Shown: positions 43,255 to 53,429 of the stretch, piece after piece
Position numbering within the stretch: position 1 is the first letter of the stretch
Layout: every line of letters begins with the position of its first letter
Source: Porodaedalea pini
Taxonomy: Eukaryota > Basidiomycota > Agaricomycetes > Hymenochaetales > Hymenochaetaceae
DNA length: 64,000 bases
Direction: 5' to 3'
Assembly: GCA_002794775.1 (NCBI GenBank)
Contig: NBAY01000129.1
Span: 1-64,000, forward strand
Position numbers and translations under genes: made by a program
The notes under the pieces: model-generated
The model's input: the letters and a program-made list of their open reading frames with translations, nothing else
Told to the model about the DNA's origin: nothing
The model's database searches: none

Positions 43255-44334
43255 ATGTCAGCAGAAGGTTTCAGCCAACAGCAAATGGCGCAGATCGCGG
43301 CCATCGTTGCGAATGCCTTCACCCATCAGGCGAACAACGCCCCAGCACCGGTCGCAGCCGCTAACCCCCCGACCCCCAACATAGACGTCGCCCGGCCACG
43401 TGAATTCACTGGCGGCGACGATTACCTCGACTTCAGACGAGAAGTCCTCCTTTTCGTGTCCGCGAACCCAAACCGATACCCTACGTCGGAAAGCAAGATT
43501 TACGTAGCCCTCTCCTACCTGAAGGGTGGTAATGCGGCAACGTGGGCGCAGAACTACGTCGAGGAATCGACAACGTCGGGAGTTGTCACCTTCACGGACA
43601 GCTGGGATAGATTCCAGGAACGACTCGACGCCTCGTTCGACGACCCGAACCGAAAAGAAGCGGCGCTGAAGGATTTCCGGGAGAAGGTTCAGAAGGACCT
43701 CACCGCGGATAAGTTCTTCCAACAACTCGACGTCATCATCAAGCGGGCGGAACTGAAGGACAACAGCGTCATCTGCGATCGTCTCAAGCGGGCAATGAAC
43801 ATCGAGGTAGTCCGCGGCGTGCTGAGGTCGACGCCCGTGCCAACAACATATGAGGCATGGAAGAACAAGGCTATCGAGATCGATCGTGGCAAACAGCAGA
43901 TCCGAGCGATCCAACGAGGCCGTCCGTTCATACCTCAACCCCGTCAACAACAACAGGCACCCCCCGCTCGGCGCCAAGTTGCAACCCCGCACGTCGACAA
44001 ACGCGACGCGACCGGCGTCACGTTCGGAGGCGCTGGTCAACCGATGGACGTCTCAATGAACGAGGCGCAACGACGACGCGCGTGCTGGATCTGCGGCGGG
44101 CTGGGCCATTTCAAGGACAAGTGCCCGCAGGGGAAGCCGATCATCCAGCGCATGCTGGAGCTAATGGCACCAGGCGAACGTCGCATCCTCGCGGACGAGC
44201 TCGGCGCGATGAAGGAATCGGCCTTCGAGGAAGTCGTAGACACTCGGAGGTCGACGGTGGAGGACTATGTGGAAGAAGAAGAGAATGACGAAGAGGTCGT
44301 CGACTCGCAGGGTTTTGCGAGTGGTCAGGCGTAG
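43255..44334 (+). CDS. gag: Chromovirus D Gag (359 aa)
   Basis: Starts MSAEGFSQQQMAQIAAIVAN. The capsid-type region includes RREVLLFVSANPNRYP, GGNAATWAQNYVEES, then the TADKFFQQLDVIIKRAE segment. A basic linker leads to the CX2CX4HX4C zinc knuckle (CWICGGLGHFKDKC, residues about 281-294). An acidic tail (VEDYVEEEENDEEVVD) ends at TAG 44332-44334. Gag forms the particle and binds RNA. It is the intact reference for the broken copies in A and C. Confidence 0.93.
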   Translation: MSAEGFSQQQMAQIAAIVANAFTHQANNAPAPVAAANPPTPNIDVARPREFTGGDDYLDFRREVLLFVSANPNRYPTSESKIYVALSYLKGGNAATWAQNYVEESTTSGVVTFTDSWDRFQERLDASFDDPNRKEAALKDFREKVQKDLTADKFFQQLDVIIKRAELKDNSVICDRLKRAMNIEVVRGVLRSTPVPTTYEAWKNKAIEIDRGKQQIRAIQRGRPFIPQPRQQQQAPPARRQVATPHVDKRDATGVTFGGAGQPMDVSMNEAQRRRACWICGGLGHFKDKCPQGKPIIQRMLELMAPGERRILADELGAMKESAFEEVVDTRRSTVEDYVEEEENDEEVVDSQGFASGQA

Positions 44335-47300
44335 CCATCGGGACGACTGACCGAGAGGAACAAGGGACTTTGAACCCGGACTCGTTAAAATATAACCAAC
44401 CGTCTGTACGATACGTAAATACAAACGACGTCGATGGTTTTCCCGAGTACGAAGTCCCCACCGGTGTAAAAGAAAGTAAGGAGTACGAGCAGCTGTTCAT
44501 GAGAGGAACTGGCGGACGCCAGCTGGACCTTCTCCTGAACGTCGGACACAGCGTGGAAGGTGAAGTGAGGGAGGTAGACGCGCATGCCCTTGTGGATTCG
44601 GGATGCACGGGATCCTGCATCGACATCAGGTTCGTCGAGAGGTACAGGTTGGAAACGAAACACTACATTCGACCCCTTGCGGTACTCAATGCCGACGGCA
44701 CGCACAACGAGGCCGGGTTGATCGAGGAATACGTCGACGTTGAACTTACGATCGGTCACCACAAGGAACAAATTGTCCTGGCAGTAACCTCGCTAGCATC
44801 GTCCAACATCTTCCTGGGATACGACTGGCTTCGACGGCACAACCCAGAGGTCGACTGGAAAACGGGGACGCTTGACTTCACTCGCTGCCCGAGCGAATGT
44901 GTGGTGGAGAAGGCTGTAGAGGACGGCATGCGGAAGGTGTTAGAGGTGGCGGAAGAGACGGGGAGGATGAGAGAGGTGCGAATGGACAAGGCGTCCTGGC
45001 CCGCATACCTCAACGATTACGCCGACGTCTTCTCGGAGAAGGGATTCGAGAAACTGCCGGAACACCGACCCTGGGACCATGTCATCGACTTGAAGCCTGA
45101 CTTCAAACCAAGCGACTGTAAAATCTATCCGCTCACGCCAACTGAGCAACAGTCACTCAAGGACTTCCTCGACGAAAATCTGAAGTCAGGTCGCATTCGA
45201 CGGTCGATATCGCCAATGGCATCGCCCTTCTTCTTCATCAAGAAGGCCGACAAGTCGCTACGCCCGATCCAGGACTACCGTAAACTCAATGACGGCACAA
45301 TCAAGAATAAGTATCCCCTCCCTCTCATCGACGAACTTGTTGACAAGGTCAAGAAGGCGAAGTACATCACTAAGCTTGACCTTCGTTGGGGATACTACAA
45401 CGTCCGGATCCGCGAAGGTGACGAATGGAAGGCAGCGTTTCGCACGAACATGGGCCTCTTCGAACCGACGGTCATGTTCTTTGGTCTCTGCAACGCCCCG
45501 GCAACGTTCCAGGCTTTTGTCAATCACATCTTCAAGGAACTGATTTACGCTAACCTGATCATCGTATACCTCGACGACATATTGATCCTCTCGGAAACCA
45601 TTGAGGAACATATAGACACGTCGAGGCGCGTCCTTCAGATCCTTCGAGAGAATGGCCTGTACCTGAAGCCGGAGAAGTGCGAGTTTGACGCCAAGGTCGT
45701 CAAATACCTCGGCCACATCATCGGTAATGGCGAGATCAAGGCTGACCCAGCAAAGATGGAGGCAATTGCGAACTGGCCGGTCCCACGAAACCTGAAGCAG
45801 CTACAACAGTTCCTCGGCATGGGTAACTGGCTGCGACGGTTCATCAAGGACTACAGCAAGGTGGTCCATCCGCTGACGTCGTTAACGGGCAAGAAGGACT
45901 GGGTATGGGAGACCGAACAGCAGGAGGCGTTCGAGGAGCTGAGACGACGTCTCTGCTCACCTCCAGTCCTAGCCATCGCCAACGACGAGGGTCCTTTCCA
46001 CGTAGAAGCGGACTCGTCAAACTTTGCACTCGGCGGTGTGTTGTTACAGAAGCAGGAAGGGAAGTGGAGGGTGATTGCCTATAGGTCAGAAGCACTCCTA
46101 CCCGCTGAACGAAACTACGAGATCTACGACAAGGAGATGCTCGCGATCGTTTCGGCGCTCAAGGAATGGCGTCAATACCTCCTCGGCGCTCGCCACAAGA
46201 TCGAAATCTGGTCCGACCACGCTAACCTCACCTACTTCAGGTCAGCGCAGAAGCTGAGCTACCGTCAAGCCCGCTGGCGAACCGAACTCGAGGAGTTTGA
46301 CTTCCACCTCGAACACAAGTCGGGGAAGACGATGGGCAAGGCGGACTTACTGTCGCGCAAAGCCGGCTATGATGAGGGAAAGGATGACAACGACGACGTC
46401 GTGTTCATCAAGGACAAGTGGCTAAATCGTGGAGTGGTCAGAACGTCTCGGGAGGAAGTGTTGGAACGAGTGGGTGACGCGCAGAGGGCACAGGACGAGT
46501 CGGAAAGGCCGACGAATATGGTGGAGGTCGACGGGTTGTGGCGGATGAAAGGCAAGGTGTACGTGCCGTCGACGATGAAGGAAGCGGTGTTGCGGGAGTG
46601 CCACGACTCGACCCTGGCAGGACATCCCAGATCGTCGAAGACGGTCGAACTGGTACGTCGAGACTTCTGGTGGGCGTCGATGTTCTCCGATGTCCGAGCA
46701 TACGTCCGAGGATGCGACCGTTGCCAACGGACGAAGGCTCTGAGGACATCGAGGTCGAGGCCACTTCATCCTAACGCAATCCCTGAAGGTCCCTGGGAGA
46801 TCGTCACGGTCGACCTAATCGGAGAGCTTCCGGACTCCAAGGGACACAACGCGATCTGCGTCTTCGTGGATAGGTTCTCGAAGCAGATGCACGCGATTCC
46901 GACGACGACAAGACTGTCAGCAGAAGGCATGGCCCAGCTGTACCGCGATCATATCTTCCGCCTCCACGGTTTGCCGAAGAAGATCATCCATGACCGCGGC
47001 ACGCAGTTCGACGCATCGATGATGAAGGAGCTGTACAAACTCCTACACATCGAGGGCAACCCGTCAACGGCATACCACCCGCAAACGGACGGTCAGACGG
47101 AACGCGTCAACCAAGAGCTCGAACAATACCTCCGACTCTTCGTTGACCATCGGCAATCGGACTGGAAGGACTGGCTTCCTCTTGCAGAGTTCGCGTACAA
47201 CAACCGCGAACATTCGGCGACAAAGATGTCACCCTTCTACGCGAACACTGGACGTCACCCCAGGAGCTTCGACACCGTACGAACTTCCTCTGCCAACATG

Positions 47301-47960
47301 TCGGCAGAAGAATTCGCAAAGCATATCAAGGAGACCCATCGCGCGGCAAAGGACAATCTGGTCAAGGCAGCAGAAGACATGAAACGCTACCATGACCGGA
47401 CGGCAGGAGCATCGGTGGAGTACAAGGCTGGTGATAAGGTCTTCCTCGACGGACGAAACATCAGCACGGATTCACCCACGAAGAAGCTTGCCGACAAATG
47501 GTACGGTCCCTTCGACATTGTCGACAAGGTAGGGGCGAGTGCCTACAAGCTCAAACTCCCCAAACGATGGAAAAAGGTCCACCCTGTCTTCAATGAAGCC
47601 CTACTGAAACCCGCCGTTGAACCGTCCTTTGAGAGCCAGAAGCTACCGCCACCGCCGCCACCGGAAATCGTCAACAACGAAGAGGAATACGAAGTTGAAG
47701 AGGTCATTGACTCACGTCTGCACCGAGGTAAACTACAGTACCTCGTCAAGTGGGTCGGGTACAACGAACCAACCTGGCAACCAGAGACGGACTTCGGCGA
47801 GAACGCAAAGGAGGCGATTGCTGAATTCTACCTCAAACACCCCGGTGCTCCTCGCAAACTCGATATCCCTCGCTCACGACTCCGTCCACTCTTCGTCGAC
47901 ACCGAGCCAGACGACCGCGATCTTGGTTGGTCGGGACGCCCAACCTTGAGGAGGGGGTAA
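44289..47960 (+). CDS. pol: Chromovirus D Pol polyprotein
   Basis: Open from 44289 to TAA at 47958-47960, which touches the 3' LTR. There is no early ATG, so it is probably made as a Gag-Pol fusion by -1 frameshifting. Counting from 44370: aspartic protease with DSG at about residues 76-78 (HALVDSGCTGSC); reverse transcriptase with LIIVYLDDILIL near residue 400; RNase H (VEADSSNFALGGVLLQKQEG); integrase with its H-H-C-C zinc region (residues about 735-780, ending GCDRCQRTK) and DDE core (VTVDLIGELP, HDRGTQFDASMMKELYKLLH); chromodomain near residues 1105-1142 (EVEEVIDSRLHRGKLQYLV). A C-terminal chromodomain defines chromoviruses and is thought to guide integration to particular chromatin. No stops. 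Confidence 0.95.
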   Translation, partial: RRGRRLAGFCEWSGVAIGTTDREEQGTLNPDSLKYNQPSVRYVNTNDVDGFPEYEVPTGVKESKEYEQLFMRGTGGRQLDLLLNVGHSVEGEVREVDAHALVDSGCTGSCIDIRFVERYRLETKHYIRPLAVLNADGTHNEAGLIEEYVDVELTIGHHKEQIVLAVTSLASSNIFLGYDWLRRHNPEVDWKTGTLDFTRCPSECVVEKAVEDGMRKVLEVAEETGRMREVRMDKASWPAYLNDYADVFSEKGFEKLPEHRPWDHVIDLKPDFKPSDCKIYPLTPTEQQSLKDFLDENLKSGRIRRSISPMASPFFFIKKADKSLRPIQDYRKLNDGTIKNKYPLPLIDELVDKVKKAKYITKLDLRWGYYNVRIREGDEWKAAFRTNMGLFEPTVMFFGLCNAPATFQAFVNHIFKELIYANLIIVYLDDILILSETIEEHIDTSRRVLQILRENGLYLKPEKCEFDAKVVKYLGHIIGNGEIKADPAKMEAIANWPVPRNLKQLQQFLGMGNWLRRFIKDYSKVVHPLTSLTGKKDWVWETEQQEAFEELRRRLCSPPVLAIANDEGPFHVEADSSNFALGGVLLQKQEGKWRVIAYRSEALLPAERNYEIYDKEMLAIVSALKEWRQYLLGARHKIEIWSDHANLTYFRSAQKLSYRQARWRTELEEFDFHLEHKSGKTMGKADLLSRKAGYDEGKDDNDDVVFIKDKWLNRGVVRTSREEVLERVGDAQRAQDESERPTNMVEVDGLWRMKGKVYVPSTMKEAVLRECHDSTLAGHPRSSKTVELVRRDFWWASMFSDVRAYVRGCDRCQRTKALRTSRSRPLHPNAIPEGPWEIVTVDLIGELPDSKGHNAICVFVDRFSKQMHAIPTTTRLSAEGMAQLYRDHIFRLHGLPKKIIHDRGTQFDASMMKELYKLLHIEGNPSTAYHPQTDGQTERVNQELEQYLRLFVDHRQSDWKDWLPLAEFAYNNREHSATKMSPFYANTGRHPRSFDTVRTSSANMSAEEFAKHIKETHRAAKDNLVKAAEDMKRYHDRTAGASVEYKAGDKVFLDGRNISTDSPTKKLADKWYGPFDIVDKVGASAYKLKLPKRWKKVHPVFNEALLKPAVEPSFESQKLPPPPPPEIVNNEEEYEVEEVIDSRLHRGKLQYLVKWVGYNEPTWQPETDFGENAKEAIAEFYLKHPGAPRKLDIPRSRLRPLFVDTEPDDRDLGWSGRPTLRRG
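44310..44316 (+). promoter_or_regulatory. Predicted -1 ribosomal frameshift site GGGTTTT
   Basis: G GGT TTT fits the X XXY YYZ slippery pattern in the gag frame, six codons before the gag stop. Pol is open in the -1 frame from 44289, so a slip here would fuse Gag to Pol. The same heptamer is present in A (13624-13630) and C (48928-48934), and a GGATTTT version in B. Confidence 0.6.
47948..47957 (+). other. Polypurine tract of element D
   Basis: GAGGAGGGGG lies three bases before the 3' LTR (47961) and is still part of the pol coding sequence. It should serve as the plus-strand primer. Confidence 0.75.
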
Positions 47961-48386
47961 TGTCAGGACTCAAACTTTCACCCTTTCTTTATTTTTCCCT
48001 TTTACCATTTCCTTTTATTTTAATCGCTCCTTTTCATTATATTTAATCATCGGACCAATCGTTTCCCACACTTCATTCACGCGACCTTCATTCGTTCCAT
48101 TCTGACCCTTTATGTAATATTAGATAATAGAGTCTCACGGTCGTCGCTATATAAGGTCTCAGGAATCGCATGAACTCCTTGTTCTGCTTTTCCTCTTACC
48201 TCCGCGACGACCTAGGTGAGACTCGTCCCCCCTGTATTAGTGTAGACTTGTATTAATCCTCTTACCTCCGCGACGACCTAGCCTGAGTAAGCGTGTCCCG
48301 AGTCTACGCTCGAGTATAGCACGTCCCAGACGACAGTCAGCCGAGGCCTGCCCAGTCCGAGTTGTCTCCCGGACTCCCGCCTAACA
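47961..48386 (+). repeat. 3' LTR of chromovirus D
   Basis: 426 bp, ends CCGCCTAACA, followed by the CAGTC target duplication at 48387-48391. Confidence 0.95.
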
Positions 48387-48909
48387 CAGTCGACCTCTGG
48401 GTTGTGCCGTCGAAGCCAGTCGTATCCCAGGAAGATGTTGGACGATGCTAGCGAGGTTACTGCCAGGACGATTTGTTCCTTGTGGTGACCGATCGTAAGT
48501 TCAACGTCGACGTATTCCTCGATCAACCCGGCCTCGTTGTGCGTGCCATCGGCATTGAGTACCGCAAGGGGTCGAATGTAGCGTTTCGTTTCCAACCCGT
48601 ACCTCTCGACGAACCTGATGTCGATGCAGGATCCCGTGCATCCCGAATCCACAAGGGCATGCGCGTCTACCTCCCTCACTTCGCCTTCCACGCTGTGTCC
48701 GATGTTCAGGAGAAGGTCCAGCTGGCGTCCGCCAGTTCCTCTCATGAACAGCTGTTCGTACTCTTTACTTTCTTTTACACCGGTGGGGACTTCGTACTCG
48801 GGAAAACCATCGACGTCGTTTGTATTTACGTATCGTACAGACGGTTGGTTATATTTTAGTGAGTCCGGATTCAAAGTCCCTTGTTCCTCTCGGTCAGTCG
48901 TCCCGATGG
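48387..48909 (-). pseudogene. Chromovirus C pol, N-terminal protease part
   Basis: Minus strand, from NPDSLKYNQPSVRYV through the protease ALVDSGCTGSC to the D insertion point after DWLRRHNPEVD. The frame is otherwise undamaged and resumes at 42061. Confidence 0.9.
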
Positions 48910-49989
48910 CTACGCCTGACCACTCGCAAAACCCTGCGAGTCGACGACCTCTTCGTCATTCTCTTCTTCTTCCACATAGTCCTCCACCGTCGACCTCCGA
49001 GTGTCTACGACTTCCTCGAAGGCCGATTCCTTCATCGCGCCGAGCTCGTCCGCGAGGATGCGACGTTCGCCTGGTGCCATTAGCTCCAGCATGCGCTGGA
49101 TGATCGGCTTCCCCTGCGGGCACTTGTCCTTGAAATGGCCCAGCCCGCCGCAGATCCAGCACGCGCGTCGTCATTGCGCCTCGTTCATTGAGACGTCCAT
49201 CGGTTGACCAGCGCCTCCGAACGTGACGCCGGTCGCGTCGCGTTTGTCGACGTGCGGGGCTGCAACTTGGCGCCGAGCGGGGGGTGCCTGTTGTTGTTGA
49301 CGAGGTTGAGGTATGAACGGACGGCCTCGTTGTATCGCTCGGATCTGCTGTTTGCCACGATCGATCTCGATAGCCTTGTTCTTCCATGCCTCATAGGTTG
49401 TTGGTACGGGCGTCGACCTCAGCACGCCGCGGACTACCTCGATGTTCATTGCCCGCTTGAGACGATCGCAGATGACGCTGTCATCCTTCAGTTCCGCCCG
49501 CTTGATGATGACGTCGAGTTGTTGGAAGAACTTATCCGCGGTGAGGTCCTTCTGAACCTTCTCCCGGAAATCCTTCAGCGCCGCTTCTTTTCGGTTCGGG
49601 TCGTCGAACGAGGCGTCGAGTCGTTCCTGGAATCTATCCCAGCTGTCCGTGAAGGTGACAACTCCCGCCGTTGTCGATTCCTCGACGTAGTTCTGCGCCC
49701 ACGTTGCCGCATTACCACCCTTCAGGTAGGAGAGAGCTACGTAAATCTTGCTTTCCGACGTAGGGTATCGGTTTGGGTTCGCGGACACGAAAAGGAGGAC
49801 TTCTCGTCTGAAGTTGAGGTAATCGTCGCCGCCAGTGAATTCACGTGGCCGGGCGACATCTATGTTGGGGGTCGGGGGGTTAGCGGCTGCGACCGGTGCT
49901 GGGGCGTTGTTCGCCTGATGGGCGAAGGCATTCGCAACGATGGCCGCGATCTGCGCCATTTGCTGTTGGCTGAAACCTTCTGCTGACAT
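48910..49989 (-). pseudogene. Chromovirus C gag with a single TGA
   Basis: Nearly identical to D gag. The only break seen is a TGA at 49171-49173 after VSMNEAQ, where D has CGA (Arg). It removes the zinc knuckle and everything downstream, including access to the GGGTTTT site at 48928-48934. Confidence 0.92.
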
Positions 49990-50692
49990 CGCGGGTTCGG
50001 GTGTCGAAGGTTCTGGGGGAGTCGGCGGTGAGGGGTCTCTGTTGGTCTCGCGGTAAGGACCTGGGGTTGGTGGAAGGTTGACCGTAGATGTTGACGGTGC
50101 GGGTGACGACGGAGCGGCTGGGGGCCACCTTGCTCTCCTTCCTCGTTCGTCTGATGAATACCAGCTGCGCCGGATTTCACTCCACCAGATGTCGTGAGTG
50201 ACGCCGCTATTATTGGTCGCGACGTAGCCTGGTCGGTCTGGATCCCAACGGGCTGAAGCAGGAAGGGCCCGTTGCTGTTCGTCGGTGAGATCTATCTTGA
50301 CGTTGGCGGAGGGACAGGGATCGGTTGCGCGTTCGATCCGGGGTTACGCCAACGTTGAGCGGGTTCGTCAGCGAAGTTGATGACGAGGCGGTAGGATCCG
50401 AGTGAGATTACAAACGAGATCGTTGTCGAAGTTTGGACTCGTCTTGTTACCCACGTCCACGTTAGGTGCGTACTCCACCAGAGGCTAATTCGTAAAGCCA
50501 GGGTCGGGAATTGTCGGTTGATATGTTTACGTAATACACGAACGTCCGAAAACGTCCGGGCAGGGTTGAGGGTTGTCGTTTGGGGGTTTACACGTCAAGT
50601 CCGTCGAGGGGAGCGCTCCTCTAGACCGAGTGAAGGCGAGTCGACAGCGACGACTTACGCTGGGGATGAGCCTGGGTGGGGTTCTGCTTTTA

Positions 50693-51118
50693 TGTTAGGC
50701 GGGAGTCCGGGAGACGACTCGGACTGGGCAGGCCTCGGCTGACTGTCGTCTGGGACGTGCTATACTCGAGCGTAGACTCGGGACACGCTTACTCAGGCTA
50801 GGTCGTCGCGGAGGTAAGAGGATTAATACAAGTCTAAACTAATACAGGGGGGACGAGTCTCACCTAGGTCGTCGCGGAGGTAAGAGGAAAAGCAGAACAA
50901 GGAGTTCATGCGATTCCTGAGACCTTATATAGCGACGACCGTGAGACTATATTATCTAATATTACATAAAGGGTCAGAATGGAACGAATGAAGGTCGCGT
51001 GAATGAAGTGTGGGAAATGATTGGTCCGATGATTAAATATAATGAAAAGGAGCGATTAAAATAAAAGGAAATGGTAAAAGGGAAAAATAAAGAAAGGGTG
51101 AAAGTTCGAGTCCTGACA
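50693..51118 (-). repeat. 5' LTR of chromovirus C
   Basis: TATATAAGG on the minus strand at 50923-50931, GTTCTGCTTTT starting at 50898 (33 nt below), and the complementary 11-mer just inside at 50681-50691, one base from the LTR edge. Confidence 0.95.
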
Positions 51119-51830
51119 AAGACCACCGGCAAACTTCTCCTTGTCCGACTTGATGCCTGTGATGACGAGTACGGTAAGCAGCACCTCGTACAAGCGATGA
51201 TGTAAATTGAGAATTTCCCGTACTTCAGTGTCGGCCTCCTTCGTGAAATGCGCAGTGTGGCCTTCCTGTCATAGGAACTCGCGCGTACGGAGGAACGGCT
51301 CGGGGCTCTTGGACTCCCAGCGCGCAACACTGATCCACTGGTTGGGCTTGAGGGGTAGATCACGATAGCTCTTGATACATTTGGTGTAGTAGGGATACAT
51401 AGCCGTTTCTGTAGTCGGACGGATTGCTATGGGCTCCTCAAGCTCGGAGCTCCCTCTAAAGACGCATGTCATATCGACCTTAATCAGCGCCTATAATACT
51501 TGTCAGCACAAAGTGAGGGATTACAGAACAATCAACGCACGTTCGTATACCAACCCGGAAAGTCGACCTCTTTCTTCATGCCAATAGCAATTTTCACCGT
51601 GCCGTCAATTCTCCCTTCCTCTTTCGTTGCCCTTTCCTGGGCAGCAATTGCAGACGTGCACACAGCAGGCACCACAGCCTCGGCCTTGAGTTCCACGAAA
51701 TCTACCTCGTGAAGCTTGGTCTCCCCGTTTCGAGAGCACGCCAGTATGAAGCAATGTTGGTTCCAGGGAGGAAGACAGTAAAATCAGAGGCGAGGGCATG
51801 TACGGCGAAGAGAGAAGTCGATGATGTGAG
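51119..51830 (-). pseudogene. Prolyl-tRNA synthetase fragment, copy D first segment
   Basis: Minus strand. The N-terminal part (GETKLHEVDFVELKAEAVVP, PGWYTN) leads to a retained intron (about 51490-51539, GTGCGT...ATAG), then [37 protein letters not shown] and the FLRTREFL segment. It stops at GIKSDKEKFAGGL, where chromovirus C is inserted. It has the same internal deletion of about 70 residues as copies A and B. It follows the eIF4G fragment directly on the same strand. Confidence 0.85.
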
Positions 51831-51844
51831 TGCTCAACACTCAC

Positions 51845-53125
51845 CCATCTCCTTGATTCTTGCGTTGAACCGTTCTGTTGGCAAGTAAGAACCTGAAGTT
51901 ATGTTGCTCCTGTCGTGCCTTCTCTTTCGCGGCCTGTATAAAGGTAAGCACAAGTGAAATTGAGTAACAAAGCAAGAGCGCGTACAGCCTCATGAATCCG
52001 GGCGATTGTCGACGGAGCAGCGACCAAGTTGCGAGTAGTTCGTTTCCTTTCCCGCAATTCAATCACATCCTGTCCAAGAAAGTCAGCCCAACGAAAGGCT
52101 ATGAAACAGAAGGTACGCACTTGTAACATGAACTACATATGAGACGACACGTTGCTGCTCTTCGCAAGCTCCTTCATCCGACTGAGATAGACATCCATGT
52201 GTCCGCGAGCCTTAGAGGTATCGAGCGCCTGACAAACACTTGTCAGTAGTTTACATAAACTTTCGATCTCTTCCTCCTCGGGATTGTCGACGTTGCTGAG
52301 CTTCTTGATACACTCATACATGATACGTTCCATGAGCATCTGAAGATTGAAGAGCTCACCGATGAACTTGACGAGTCCGAGACCTTGACGCTTGGCCTTC
52401 TGAGCAGTGTGGTATTCATCCGAGTACAGCGCACTCTCGCCAGCCTCCTTGTTTTCTTCCTTTCCGTTGGCATCCTTAACAGCCTGATCCTCTGTCGCCT
52501 TCATGAGAGCCGCTGCTGCCATCGACTCCTTCTGCGTCCAGCCGCGCTCGAAGTCTTCCTGACAGTGATTCAGAAGGTACTTACGGAAAAGTTGATCACC
52601 TGTAATCGGGTTGCCCTCAGCATTGCGGATACCATCATCCTGCACGTTCGGACTGATCTGCTCCATCATCTTATGGCACAAGCGAGCATACATCTCACTC
52701 CAGGCCGCCTCATCCGTTGCCTTCTCGAACACAAGCCGAATGAGCTGAATGAGCGTACGCCCATCCTTCTCACTCTCACTCTTGTTTGCCCACGCAATGA
52801 TCTGGTTTGAGATGGACTCCAACTTCTCCATAGTGGGGCTTGTTGAGCAGCAAATGGACTTTCTTGTCCACAATCTCAGGTGAGTCTGTGTCAATTGAGG
52901 CCCCACACCTGGACGTGCTGCCCGCGGCCCAGCGGTTCGCAGACTGCTCGAGCGGCGCGACGTGTTCGAAGGAGGAAGTAGCATTCACTTTGAACTGATT
53001 GGTAGAAGCGCTGATACGGTCCGACTCGTTGCGTGTTGAGCCGCCACATTTCCTACGCGTACGCTTGTTGCCCACAGCGCCCGCGCCACCTGACTGGAAG
53101 AGCGAACCATAGGCGATGGACACGC
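51845..53125 (-). pseudogene. eIF4G fragment containing the MIF4G domain
   Basis: Minus strand. A head with NKRTRRKCGGSTRNESDRIS and FEHVAPLEQSANRWAAGS leads into the MIF4G HEAT-repeat domain: MEKLESISNQIIAWANKSES, GRTLIQLIRLVFEKATDEAA, LCHKMMEQISPNVQDDGIRN, QLFRKYLLNHCQEDFERGWT, RQGLGLVKFIGELFNLQMLM, SLCKLLTSVCQALDTSKARG. It then continues in other frames with DVIELRERKRTTRNLVAAPS. MIF4G binds eIF4A in translation initiation. A one-base insertion in a C-run at LLNKP (about 52842) breaks the frame ahead of MEKLES, and the C-terminus is lost, so it cannot replace eIF4G. It ends where ProRS sequence begins. Confidence 0.85.
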
Positions 53126-53429
53126 GCCTGCGAATGGACAGTTTGTTCAGTGCAGAGAAGTTCAGACTTTATGGTCTTCGGCTTGAAGATGAGCAAGTTG
53201 GAAGTCGGACGGCATGTTGCCTGCAGCAGTGAGTGCATCCCACCAGGCAGCCGGCGAAGCTACCACTTCGTGTGTGATGGTTGTGGTGGATGTGATCGAG
53301 GGTTTTTTCAGACGTTCTGTAAGGACGTCGGCACCAGACATATTGGAGTGCAGCAGATGTGAAGGCGTGTCACGTCAAAACCAACATACATGTGATCAAG
53401 TTCCCACATGACGCATCCAGGTGTGGGAA

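Larger units (their letters stand above)
42062..48386 (+). mobile_element. Ty3/gypsy chromovirus D, intact, nested in C
   Basis: A 6325-bp element on the plus strand, opposite to its host element C. LTRs of 426 bp at 42062-42487 and 47961-48386 differ at two positions by eye. The target duplication is CAGTC (42057-42061, 48387-48391). Gag (359 aa) and pol (about 1200 aa) are both open, the self-primer site and polypurine tract are present, and the LTR has a TATA box. It is the best candidate for a currently active retrotransposon in the window. Confidence 0.97.
38528..51118 (-). mobile_element. Ty3/gypsy chromovirus C, split by nested element D
   Basis: Transcribed on the minus strand. LTRs of 426 bp at 38528-38953 and 50693-51118 look identical by eye. 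The target duplication is AAGAC (38523-38527 and 51119-51123), inside the ProRS pseudogene. Without D and its duplication, C is about 6261 bp. Pol is open apart from the D insertion; gag has one TGA. Identical LTRs imply a very recent insertion, and D arrived later still. Confidence 0.95.

Noticed and set aside
43258..44040. Minus-strand open frame opposite gag of element D (and its counterpart at 49204-49986)
   Set aside because: An antisense shadow of gag: it exists only because gag is GC-rich and conserved between C and D.
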